Positions 7,767 to 15,318 of a stretch of 23,289 nt of DNA are shown piece after piece. Position numbers and translations under genes: made by a program. How positions within the stretch are numbered: the stretch's first letter is position 1; each line of letters opens with the position of its first letter. A model generated the notes under the pieces. It searched no databases, was not told the origin of the DNA, and was given only the letters and a program-made list of their open reading frames with translations. Origin of the DNA: Collinsella aerofaciens (GTDB taxonomy: Bacteria > Actinomycetota > Coriobacteriia > Coriobacteriales > Coriobacteriaceae); the NCBI GenBank assembly GCA_030841765.1, contig JAUUSS010000023.1:1-23289 (forward strand). The letters are read 5' to 3'.

Positions 7767-9920
7767 TTACTGAACTTTGCTGGCGAACTCGAGGTATTGC
7801 ATGCGCTGCAGCTTGTCGATCGTCGAGGTGTATGGGCTGTCTTCAGATTCCAAGTTGTAGCGCAGCCCGTCGGCACCGAGATAGCCGGCGACATTGATGG
7901 TGGGCACATCTGACCTTGTTGCAAGCAGGGCCTTTTGATAGTCGGTGAGCGGGGCGCCGATCTTATTAAGGGTAATGGCTGCAATCTCGTTTGCCCCGAC
8001 GGTGTCGTAGACGTTGAGCTCGGTATTGCCGGCGATTTCATAGTTAGCCCAGACGAAATAGGTTGACTGATAGACACGGAAAGCGTGGCTTGCCGTATCT
8101 TCCTGAGGGTACAGCTCGTCGTTGAGAGTCGTTGCGGCGCTCGGCTGATGGTCGCCAAAAAAGACAAGAACAACCGGTCTGCCGATATTGCGGAGCTCGT
8201 TGATAAAGTACTCGAGGTCCCGGTCGGATGCGTTGATGCAGGTGAGATAGGTGTTGAGCGCGCTATTGGCGCCCTCGCTGGCTCCCTCGACCCAATAGTT
8301 TGTCAGCTCTTCGGCGGGAACGGTGCCATAGTCGTAGCCGCCGTGATTTTGCATCGTGACGTCAAAGATGAACTGCGGCGCTTCGTCGGTTCTAAGCAGG
8401 TCGAGTATCTTGTCGTAGGTGGCGTAGTCGCATACGCCGGCATGGTAACAGGGCGCACCTTCGAAATCGCCGATTGAAAGAAAGTCTCCAAAGCCCAGCT
8501 GCTGATAGATCTTATCTCGATGGTAGTTGACGGGGTTTTGCGGGTGCATAGCGGTAGCGGTATACCCAAGCTCTTTAAGGTCCTTTGCCAGGCTGTTGAC
8601 GCCATTCATCTGATACAGCTGATAGGGGATCTTGCCTAATCCGACAAAGGCCGTTGTCGCTCCGGTCAAAAATTCGAATTCGGAGTTTGCCGTTCCGCCA
8701 CCGGTGACCGAAGCGAGCATGGTGCCGCGAACAAGTGTGTCGGGAAGCGAGTTGTAGAATGCGGGGCCGGTGTACCCGGCCGCCTGGAGCTGCTCAAAGC
8801 ACGAAAGGTCGCTAAAACTCTCGTTCATGACGGCAACAATCGTCGGCTTGATTTCATTGAACTGGGCAACGGCAGCCGCGCGCTGCTCGCTCGAGCCATA
8901 CGTGCTGTCGTAGGCGGCGGCGAGCTCCTGCTCGATGCTCTGCGCCTCATCGGGCGTATAGCCTTCGGGCTTCTCAATGGGCAACTCGTTGGCCATTTCG
9001 GTGAACGAAGTGATAAAACCCTGAGACGTATATGTGGTGATGGGCTGCCAACGGTCAAATCCAAAATCCAGCGCCTGCTCCAAGTCGATGCTGGAAAAGC
9101 CCGAGAGCTCCACAACGGTCACTAGCAGAAAAGCGCAGAGGTTAGCGGCGATTGCGGGGAAGACATGGGTGGGCGTACGGAGCTTTCGCGGTCGGATAAG
9201 CGAAAGAAGCCCCAGGGAAATCTCCAGCAGGGCGAGAGAGGTTACGATTCCGGCGGTAAAGGTAAACTCGTATCCCTCGCTCACTTCCATTGCGGTGCCG
9301 AGGGCCAAGATATCGCTTGGCAGGATGGCTTCGCCTTTAAACGTTATGACGAAGTGCTCGGCAATGCCAAGGATGCAACAGGCGACGGGCACGAGGGCCA
9401 TGACGCCTCCATGACGCTGTCCCAGCAAATAAAGGGAGAGCAGAACCGTCGCGAGCAGCCCGACGGAAAACCCGAATGAGTTGGCGGGAATGCGATAGAA
9501 CGTTTCGTTACAGGCAATTTCGAGTGAAACGAACGAGAGCGCTGAAACAGCGGCGATGACAAGGATGTCACGGCAAATACAGGCAACCGTTCCCGTCGCA
9601 AGATCGGTTTGGTCGATATGTCCCGAAACCAAGGGCTCGACAAGAAGTATGACGGCGGCAGCACCGAGCGCCGAATAAGAAAGGACCCATAGGGAATTGT
9701 CCTCATTTACGAGCAATTGATTCGTAATCCATGCAGCTACCATGCCGAGCGGGATGAGGAGCGTCGCGCACCAAAAGACGCGGGCAATGGGCGGCTTTTC
9801 ATTGTGTTTGATTGAAAAATACACGCGCACGACGACGGTGGCCACGATAAGGACGGCGATGAATATGGGCAGATTGGCCATGTCGCTCGAAGTGATTTCA
9901 AGGGGGATATCTTCGGTCAT
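7767..9920 (-). CDS. LtaS-like membrane phosphoglycerol transferase / sulfatase-fold protein
   Basis: This 717-residue protein resembles lipoteichoic acid synthases: a membrane half and an extracellular alkaline-phosphatase-fold half. About seven to eight hydrophobic segments lie within residues 18-275, with GEAILPSDILALGTA (196-210) in the conserved loop. A linker with a Glu-rich helix (about 320-350) leads to the catalytic domain. That domain has MNESFSDL (metal ligand Glu367), GGGTANSEFEFLTG with probable nucleophile Thr410, MHPQNPVNYHRDK (458-470), MQNHGGYD (His525) and FFGDHQPS (Asp590, His591). Such enzymes move phosphoglycerol from phosphatidylglycerol onto a glycolipid or a wall glycan. 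ATG 9920 is chosen over a longer reading to 9995 because AGAGGAA lies at 9926-9932. It is the first gene of the leftward block and diverges from uvrA. The actual acceptor is unknown. Confidence 0.88.
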   Translation of the reverse strand: MTEDIPLEITSSDMANLPIFIAVLIVATVVVRVYFSIKHNEKPPIARVFWCATLLIPLGMVAAWITNQLLVNEDNSLWVLSYSALGAAAVILLVEPLVSGHIDQTDLATGTVACICRDILVIAAVSALSFVSLEIACNETFYRIPANSFGFSVGLLATVLLSLYLLGQRHGGVMALVPVACCILGIAEHFVITFKGEAILPSDILALGTAMEVSEGYEFTFTAGIVTSLALLEISLGLLSLIRPRKLRTPTHVFPAIAANLCAFLLVTVVELSGFSSIDLEQALDFGFDRWQPITTYTSQGFITSFTEMANELPIEKPEGYTPDEAQSIEQELAAAYDSTYGSSEQRAAAVAQFNEIKPTIVAVMNESFSDLSCFEQLQAAGYTGPAFYNSLPDTLVRGTMLASVTGGGTANSEFEFLTGATTAFVGLGKIPYQLYQMNGVNSLAKDLKELGYTATAMHPQNPVNYHRDKIYQQLGFGDFLSIGDFEGAPCYHAGVCDYATYDKILDLLRTDEAPQFIFDVTMQNHGGYDYGTVPAEELTNYWVEGASEGANSALNTYLTCINASDRDLEYFINELRNIGRPVVLVFFGDHQPSAATTLNDELYPQEDTASHAFRVYQSTYFVWANYEIAGNTELNVYDTVGANEIAAITLNKIGAPLTDYQKALLATRSDVPTINVAGYLGADGLRYNLESEDSPYTSTIDKLQRMQYLEFASKVQ

Positions 9921-9932
9921 GGACGTTCCTCT

Positions 9933-9970
9933 GTTACAGCAAATTAAGTTCAGTAGTAGATTACTGTAAC
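9933..9970. promoter_or_regulatory. Inverted repeat at the start of the LtaS-like gene
   Basis: GTTACAG (9933-9939) and CTGTAAC (9964-9970) are perfect complements 24 bases apart, with AT-rich sequence between. One arm ends next to the AGAGGAA ribosome site of the leftward gene. It may be a DNA operator, or an mRNA stem affecting translation start. No regulator is identified. Confidence 0.4.
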
Positions 9971-10038
9971 CTTTCCACGGCATTTCGAGAAACAAAGCAT
10001 CCGATACGCAAAGCTAAAGGTCTGCGAATCTTGTATTA

Positions 10039-10052
10039 CGAACATCTGTGCG
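10039..10052. promoter_or_regulatory. Probable LexA (SOS) box at uvrA
   Basis: CGAACATCTGTGCG matches 12 of 14 positions of the Gram-positive/actinobacterial LexA consensus CGAACRNRYGTTYG, with one half-site intact. It lies 62 bases before the uvrA start and would overlap the -35 region of a possible -10 at TAAACT (10065-10070), the right place for repression. uvrA is a known SOS gene in many bacteria, which supports the call. Confidence 0.6.
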
Positions 10053-10113
10053 CGTCGAGTGCGCTAAACTCATCGACAGTATGATTCGATGCAATAGGAG
10101 GCAAGGAGCTTCC

Positions 10114-12993
10114 ATGTCTGATTCTTCTATCGTTATTCGCGGCGCTCGTGAGCACAACCTCCGTGATATCGATGTTTCCATTCCGCGTGACCAACTCGTG
10201 GTCATTACCGGTCTTTCTGGCTCGGGCAAGAGTTCGCTGGCATTTGACACTATCTATGCCGAGGGCCAGCGTCGATACGTCGAGAGCCTTTCGAGCTATG
10301 CGCGCCAGTTCTTGGGCCAGATGGACAAACCCGACTTGGATTCAATCGACGGCCTTTCGCCGGCGGTGTCGATCGACCAAAAGACGACGTCTAAAAACCC
10401 TCGCTCGACGGTTGGCACCGTAACCGAGATTTATGACTATCTGCGCCTGCTGTTCGCCCGTGTGGGCACCCCGCACTGTCCCGAATGCGGCCGCGTCATT
10501 GAGCGTCAGACGACCGACCAGGTTGCCGACAAGGTCTTGGCGGCGGGGGAGGGCCGCCGCGCGTTTGTGCTGGCACCGGTGGTGCGCGGGCGAAAAGGCG
10601 AGTACACCAAACTGTTTGAGGACCTTCGCGCCGAGGGCTTTAGCCGCGTGCGTGTCGACGGTGAAGTGCGCTCGCTCGACGATCCGATCGATCTGGACAA
10701 GAAGTTCAAGCACGATATCGAGGTCGTAGTCGATCGCATCGTGATCCGTGAGAACTCTCTGGGCCGTATCGCCGAGTCTGTTGAGCAGGCGACCGCGCTG
10801 GCTCACGGCAATGTAAACGTGTACATGCTGCCCGATCGTGATGCTCCCGAGGGGACCGAGGGCGAGCTGCTGGAGTATTCGTTGGCCTTGGCGTGCCCGG
10901 AGCATGGTCACTCCATTGACGATCTTCAGCCGCGTGATTTTTCGTTCAACGCTCCCTATGGCGCATGTCCTGAGTGCGACGGCCTGGGCTTTAAGAAAAC
11001 CGTTGATGCCGAGGCGTTGATCGAGGACCCCTCGAAGTCCATTGCTGACGGAGTCTTTGGTAGCCTGTTTGGCAACTCGAACTACTATCCGCAGATTTTT
11101 GCTGCGGTCTGCAAACACTTTAAGGTGAGCACCGATACGCCGTGGGAGGACTTGCCCCCTCGCGTGCGTCGTGCATTCTTGGATGGCCTGGGCGATACGA
11201 AGATCTCGGTCGACTACCAAAAGCTCGACGGACGTCGCAGCCAGTGGGATACCAAGTTTTCGGGCGTTCGCAACATCCTGTACGAACGCTATACCGAGAC
11301 GACGAACGAGAACACCAAGGCGCGCCTGGAGAAGTACATTCGCGAGGAGCCGTGCTCGAGCTGCCACGGCGCTCGTTTGCGCCCTGAGATGCTCGCCGTC
11401 ACCGTGGGCGGCAAGTCCATTTACGAGGTTTGTTGCCTGTCGTGCCGTGAATCGCTCGAGTTTTTTGAGGGCCTGGAACTCACCGAGCGCCAACAGTTTA
11501 TCGGCGGCCGTATCGTCAAGGAAATCCTGGAGCGCTTGCGTTTTCTGGTCGATGTTGGACTCGACTATCTGACGCTCGATCGTGCCTCGGCGACGCTTTC
11601 CGGTGGCGAGGCGCAGCGTATTCGCCTGGCAACGCAGATCGGCGCGGGTCTCATGGGCGTGCTCTATATTCTGGACGAGCCCTCGATCGGTCTTCATCAG
11701 CGTGACAACGAGCGCTTGATCAAGACGCTCGAGCGCCTGCGCGATATCGGCAATACCGTTATCGTCGTCGAACACGACGAGGATACAATCCGTGCCGCCG
11801 ATTACGTGATCGACATGGGGCCCGGCGCCGGCGTCAACGGCGGACACGTAGTCGCGGCGGGAACGCCTGCCGATATCATGGCGTGTCCTGAGTCGATGAC
11901 GGGCGCTTATCTGACCGGCAAACGAATGATCCGGGTGCCTGATGAACGGCGCAAGCCCGGTCGCGGCTGCCTTAAAATTACGGGCGCTCGAGCCAACAAC
12001 CTCAAAAACGTTACTGCCAAAATCGAGTTTGGTACGCTTACGGTTGTTACCGGCGTGTCGGGATCGGGCAAGAGCTCCCTGGTTACCGATACCATTGCGC
12101 CTGCCCTTACGAATGCCATTCACCGTTCGACGCGCCCTGTGGGTCCATATAAGAAAATCGAGGGCATCGAGTGTATCGATAAGGTTATCGATATCGACCA
12201 GTCGCCGATTGGCCGCACGCCGCGTTCCAACCCTGCTACCTATATCGGCCTGTGGGATGATCTTCGCGCGCTGTTTGCGAGTACGCCGGAGTCGAAGGCG
12301 CGCGGCTACTCGCCGGGTCGTTTCTCCTTTAATGTGAGTGGCGGGCGCTGTGAGGCGTGCAAGGGCGACGGGCAGATCAAGATCGAGATGCACTTCCTTC
12401 CTGATATCTACGTTCCCTGCGAAGTTTGCGGCGGTAAACGCTACAACCGCGAGACACTCGAGGTCACCTACCGTGGCAAGACCATCTCGGACGTGCTCGA
12501 CATGAGCGTCACCGAGGCGCTGGCCTTCTTTGGGAATATCCCGCAGATTAAGCGCAAGCTCCAGACGCTGTACGATGTAGGCTTGGGCTACGTGAGCCTG
12601 GGCCAGCCCGCCACGACGCTTTCGGGCGGCGAGGCGCAGCGTGTGAAACTCGCCAAGGAGCTTCATCGACGCCAGACGGGCAAGACGTTCTATATTTTGG
12701 ACGAGCCGACGACCGGCCTTCATTTTGAGGACGTCCGCCAGCTGCTCGATGTGCTGCAGCGCTTGGTCGATGCGGGCAACACGGTGCTGGTGATTGAACA
12801 CAACCTTGATGTCATCAAGGTTGCCGACCGCCTGATCGATATGGGTCCCGAGGGCGGTAACGGCGGCGGAACCGTCGTGGTTTCGGGCACACCGGAGCAG
12901 GTTGCGGACTGTCCGCAGAGTTATACGGGCAAGTTTTTGGCGCCGTTGCTCAGGCGTGACCGGGAGCGTCAGGCTCAACTTGATGCTCAATAA
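10114..12993 (+). CDS. uvrA: Excinuclease ABC subunit A
   Basis: UvrA is the damage-sensing dimeric ABC ATPase that loads UvrB on DNA. The 959-residue protein is of normal length and has two ATPase modules. The first has Walker A GLSGSGKSS (33-41), signature LSGGEAQR (from 495) and LDEPSIGLH. The second has Walker A GVSGSGKSS (647-655), signature LSGGEAQR and LDEPTTGLH. The insertion-domain zinc site is Cys261-x2-His264 with Cys285 and Cys288, so the second ligand is His rather than the usual Cys. The C-terminal zinc site is four Cys (746, 749, 769, 772). An in-frame GTG lies at 10048, but ATG 10114 follows AAGGAG (10103-10108) at 5 bases and gives the family's usual N-terminus. A LexA-like box lies upstream. 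The gene stands alone between a divergent gene and a hairpin. Confidence 0.97.
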   Translation: MSDSSIVIRGAREHNLRDIDVSIPRDQLVVITGLSGSGKSSLAFDTIYAEGQRRYVESLSSYARQFLGQMDKPDLDSIDGLSPAVSIDQKTTSKNPRSTVGTVTEIYDYLRLLFARVGTPHCPECGRVIERQTTDQVADKVLAAGEGRRAFVLAPVVRGRKGEYTKLFEDLRAEGFSRVRVDGEVRSLDDPIDLDKKFKHDIEVVVDRIVIRENSLGRIAESVEQATALAHGNVNVYMLPDRDAPEGTEGELLEYSLALACPEHGHSIDDLQPRDFSFNAPYGACPECDGLGFKKTVDAEALIEDPSKSIADGVFGSLFGNSNYYPQIFAAVCKHFKVSTDTPWEDLPPRVRRAFLDGLGDTKISVDYQKLDGRRSQWDTKFSGVRNILYERYTETTNENTKARLEKYIREEPCSSCHGARLRPEMLAVTVGGKSIYEVCCLSCRESLEFFEGLELTERQQFIGGRIVKEILERLRFLVDVGLDYLTLDRASATLSGGEAQRIRLATQIGAGLMGVLYILDEPSIGLHQRDNERLIKTLERLRDIGNTVIVVEHDEDTIRAADYVIDMGPGAGVNGGHVVAAGTPADIMACPESMTGAYLTGKRMIRVPDERRKPGRGCLKITGARANNLKNVTAKIEFGTLTVVTGVSGSGKSSLVTDTIAPALTNAIHRSTRPVGPYKKIEGIECIDKVIDIDQSPIGRTPRSNPATYIGLWDDLRALFASTPESKARGYSPGRFSFNVSGGRCEACKGDGQIKIEMHFLPDIYVPCEVCGGKRYNRETLEVTYRGKTISDVLDMSVTEALAFFGNIPQIKRKLQTLYDVGLGYVSLGQPATTLSGGEAQRVKLAKELHRRQTGKTFYILDEPTTGLHFEDVRQLLDVLQRLVDAGNTVLVIEHNLDVIKVADRLIDMGPEGGNGGGTVVVSGTPEQVADCPQSYTGKFLAPLLRRDRERQAQLDAQ

Positions 12994-13013
12994 ATAGGCG
13001 ATTCAGTTTATGG

Positions 13014-13044
13014 GCGCCATCGACTCCTTGTGATTCGATGGCGC
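13014..13044 (+). terminator. Hairpin after uvrA
   Basis: A perfect 10-base stem, GCGCCATCGA (13014-13023) with TCGATGGCGC (13035-13044), has an 11-base loop and is followed by a weak TTGCTG. It lies 20 bases after the uvrA stop and before the ybaK promoter region, so it probably ends the uvrA transcript although the T-run is poor. Confidence 0.6.
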
Positions 13045-13057
13045 TTGCTGTGCCGAA

Positions 13058-13088
13058 GTGACGTATGCAGCCGAATTGGACATATACT
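13058..13088 (+). promoter_or_regulatory. Candidate promoter for the ybaK-murJ-uvrC operon
   Basis: TATACT (13083-13088) is a good -10, and GTGACG (13058-13063) matches the core TGAC of a -35 with a 19-base spacer. The start would be near 13095, about 30 bases before ATG 13126. Confidence 0.4.
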
Positions 13089-13125
13089 TAATCCTTGCGT
13101 CCGAATGCGAGGGAAAGGATATGTC

Positions 13126-13626
13126 ATGGCAAAGGCTGTAAAGACGCCAAAAACCAATGCGATGCGCGAGCTGGAAAGCGCCGGCATTTCCTATGTTCTA
13201 CATACGTACGAAGACGATGGTGATGAGTCGGTGGGCCTGGGTGTCGCGATTTCGGAGCAGCTTGGCGAGGAGCCCGGTCAAGGATTTAAGACTTTGGTCT
13301 GCGTGACACCGTCCAACGACTATGTCGTGTGCTGTATCCCTGTTGCCGACGAGCTCGATCTAAAGTCCGCCGCGCGTGCCGCGGGGGAGAAGTCCTTGGC
13401 CTTGATGCATGTGAAGGATTTGCTTGCGGCGACTGGCTACGTTCGCGGCGGCTGCAGCCCGGTCGGTATGAAAAAACGCTACCGGACGCTCATTGATGAG
13501 ACATGTGTCCTTTGGGATACCATTTTTATTTCGGGAGGCAAGCGTGGTTATCAGCTCGAGCTTGCACCCGATGATTTAATTGCATTTTGCGGGGCGACGG
13601 TTGCCGCGATTACGAGAGAGGACTGA
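13126..13626 (+). CDS. ybaK: YbaK/EbsC-family aminoacyl-tRNA deacylase
   Basis: This 166-residue protein is a YbaK-type trans-editing enzyme. Members hydrolyse Cys mischarged on tRNA(Pro), protecting translation in the cytoplasm. The family fold is evident from FKTLVC (Lys55 at the position of the functionally important lysine), the VPVAxELDLK-like segment around 71-80, and GYVRGGCSPVGMKKRY (104-119), a family hallmark. A longer reading begins at 13030, but ATG 13126 follows AAAGGA (13114-13119) at 6 bases and matches the normal length. Only 3 bases separate its stop from murJ, so it is the first gene of an operon. The order ybaK-murJ-uvrC does not suggest a shared pathway. Substrate specificity within the family (Cys-tRNA(Pro) or another mischarged tRNA) is not certain. 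Confidence 0.88.
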   Translation: MAKAVKTPKTNAMRELESAGISYVLHTYEDDGDESVGLGVAISEQLGEEPGQGFKTLVCVTPSNDYVVCCIPVADELDLKSAARAAGEKSLALMHVKDLLAATGYVRGGCSPVGMKKRYRTLIDETCVLWDTIFISGGKRGYQLELAPDDLIAFCGATVAAITRED

Positions 13627-13629
13627 GCG

Positions 13630-15312
13630 ATGGCGCAGGAAGAATTGAAGCGCGGAGCTCATTTTGCAAAAGAATCTGCGCCTCAGACACCCTCATCCGA
13701 AGCTTCTTCGTCGCGAGATGACACTGACGACATGGGCTCGTCGGACTACTCCACGGTTGGTCGTTCCGCCGGGCTTATGACCATCCTGACCATTGTGTCT
13801 CGCGTCACCGGTTTTATCCGCACGTGGGCAATGGCGGCCGCTATCGGCATGTCGCTACTTTCGTCCTCCTATCAGGTCGCCAACAACCTGCCCAATATGC
13901 TCTACGAACTCGTGATGGGCGGCATGCTCGTGACGGCGTTTTTGCCCGTGTACATGGGCGTGAGGCGTGAGCAGGGTCGCGAGGCCTCGAACGAGTACGT
14001 GGGCAACCTGCTCGGCATTCTGCTTTTGGTGCTGGGTGGCATTTCGTTGCTGGGGACCGTGTTCGCCCCGGGCTTTATCTGGACGCAATCGTTCCTTTCG
14101 GGTGACGGCGGCAGCATGGATACCGCTGCGTTCATGTTCCGTTTCTTTGCCATCCAGATTCTGTTTTATGGTTTGGGCTCGGTGTTCTCGGGCGTTCTCA
14201 ACGCACACCGCGACTACTTCTGGTCGACGTTTGCCCCGGTCCTCAACAATGTGATCGTCATTGCGAGCTTTATGGGTTTTGCGCCCGTGTCCGCACAGTT
14301 TGGCGAACGTGCCGGCATCATCTTGATTGCGGCCGGTACGACCCTCGGTGTCTTTGTTCAGATGGCATGTCAGATTCCCGCGCTTAGCAAGCACGGCGTG
14401 CATCCCCATATCCATATCGACTTTAAGGACCCCGCGCTGCGCCAGACGATTGCGCTCGGTATCCCGACGCTGCTCGCCACGGTGTGCATGTTTGTCTCGA
14501 CTTCTATCACCAACGCTGCCGCGCTGGTGGTCCAGCCCGAGACTGGTCCTTCCGTCATCGCCTATGCGCGCCTGTGGTACACGCTGCCCTACGCGCTGAT
14601 TGCCGCCTCGCTTTCGACGGCGCTCTATACCGAGCTCTCTCACGACGCACAGGAGAAGGATTACGACAGCGTACGCACGGGCATTTCGCGTGGCGTCGCC
14701 CAGATGCTGTTCTTCCTGATTCCGTTCGCACTGTACCTGATTGTCTTCGCACGTCCGCTCAACATGATCTACTGTGCTGGCAAGTTCGATGAATCCGGAG
14801 TGGCGCTGGTGTCCGAGTACCTTGTCTACCTAGCGCTCTCGCTGCCGCTCTACGGCGTGGTCGTGTTGATGCAGAAGAGCTTCTCTGCCTTGCTCGACAT
14901 GAAGCCCTATAGCCGCTATTGCCTGTATTCTGCCATCGGCCAGGCCGGCTCGGTTCTGCTGTTTGGCGTTGTGCTGGGCTTCGGTATGCCGGCAATCGCG
15001 CTTTCGTATGTTGTCGACTACGTGATCTTGGTCGGCTGTTCGCTGTGGTGGCTGCGTCGTCGCCTGCGTGGCCTTCAGGTCAAATCTATCCTGCATGGCG
15101 GTTTCTTTGGCCTTTTGCTCGGTGGTCTAGGTGCTGCCGCAGGCGCCGGCGTCATGTGGGTGCTTGAACACTTTGTCGGGGCACTTGGCGGCTCGATTCT
15201 GATTACTCTTGGCTACGTTTGCGTTGCGGGTGTCGTCTCGCTTGCTGTTACCTTTGGCCTTGCCGTCGTCCTTAAGATGCCTGAGGTCTCGGCGCTGCTT
15301 CGTCGCAAGTAG
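13630..15312 (+). CDS. murJ: Lipid II flippase (MurJ/MviN family)
   Basis: MurJ moves undecaprenyl-linked lipid II across the cytoplasmic membrane for peptidoglycan assembly. The 560-residue protein has a 43-residue hydrophilic cytoplasmic N-terminus rich in Ser, Asp and Glu, then about 14 hydrophobic helices. SRVTGFIR (57-64) carries the family's conserved Arg residues, and NNLPNMLYELVMGGMLVTAF (85-104) is the MviN signature region. No kinase-like or ligand-binding C-terminal extension, as in mycobacterial MviN, is present. ATG 13630 follows GAGAGAGGAC, which overlaps the end of ybaK. The uvrC gene begins almost directly after its stop. Another MVN-family polysaccharide exporter is possible in principle, but motif match and length favour MurJ. 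Confidence 0.88.
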   Translation: MAQEELKRGAHFAKESAPQTPSSEASSSRDDTDDMGSSDYSTVGRSAGLMTILTIVSRVTGFIRTWAMAAAIGMSLLSSSYQVANNLPNMLYELVMGGMLVTAFLPVYMGVRREQGREASNEYVGNLLGILLLVLGGISLLGTVFAPGFIWTQSFLSGDGGSMDTAAFMFRFFAIQILFYGLGSVFSGVLNAHRDYFWSTFAPVLNNVIVIASFMGFAPVSAQFGERAGIILIAAGTTLGVFVQMACQIPALSKHGVHPHIHIDFKDPALRQTIALGIPTLLATVCMFVSTSITNAAALVVQPETGPSVIAYARLWYTLPYALIAASLSTALYTELSHDAQEKDYDSVRTGISRGVAQMLFFLIPFALYLIVFARPLNMIYCAGKFDESGVALVSEYLVYLALSLPLYGVVVLMQKSFSALLDMKPYSRYCLYSAIGQAGSVLLFGVVLGFGMPAIALSYVVDYVILVGCSLWWLRRRLRGLQVKSILHGGFFGLLLGGLGAAAGAGVMWVLEHFVGALGGSILITLGYVCVAGVVSLAVTFGLAVVLKMPEVSALLRRK

Positions 15313-15318
15313 GTGCGT

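Noticed and set aside
10342..12990. Very long open frame (882 codons) on the minus strand opposite uvrA
   Set aside because: It is the mirror of the biased codon pattern of uvrA. The protein looks like low-information Arg/Leu/Asp-rich sequence with no motif, and uvrA itself has complete catalytic motifs.
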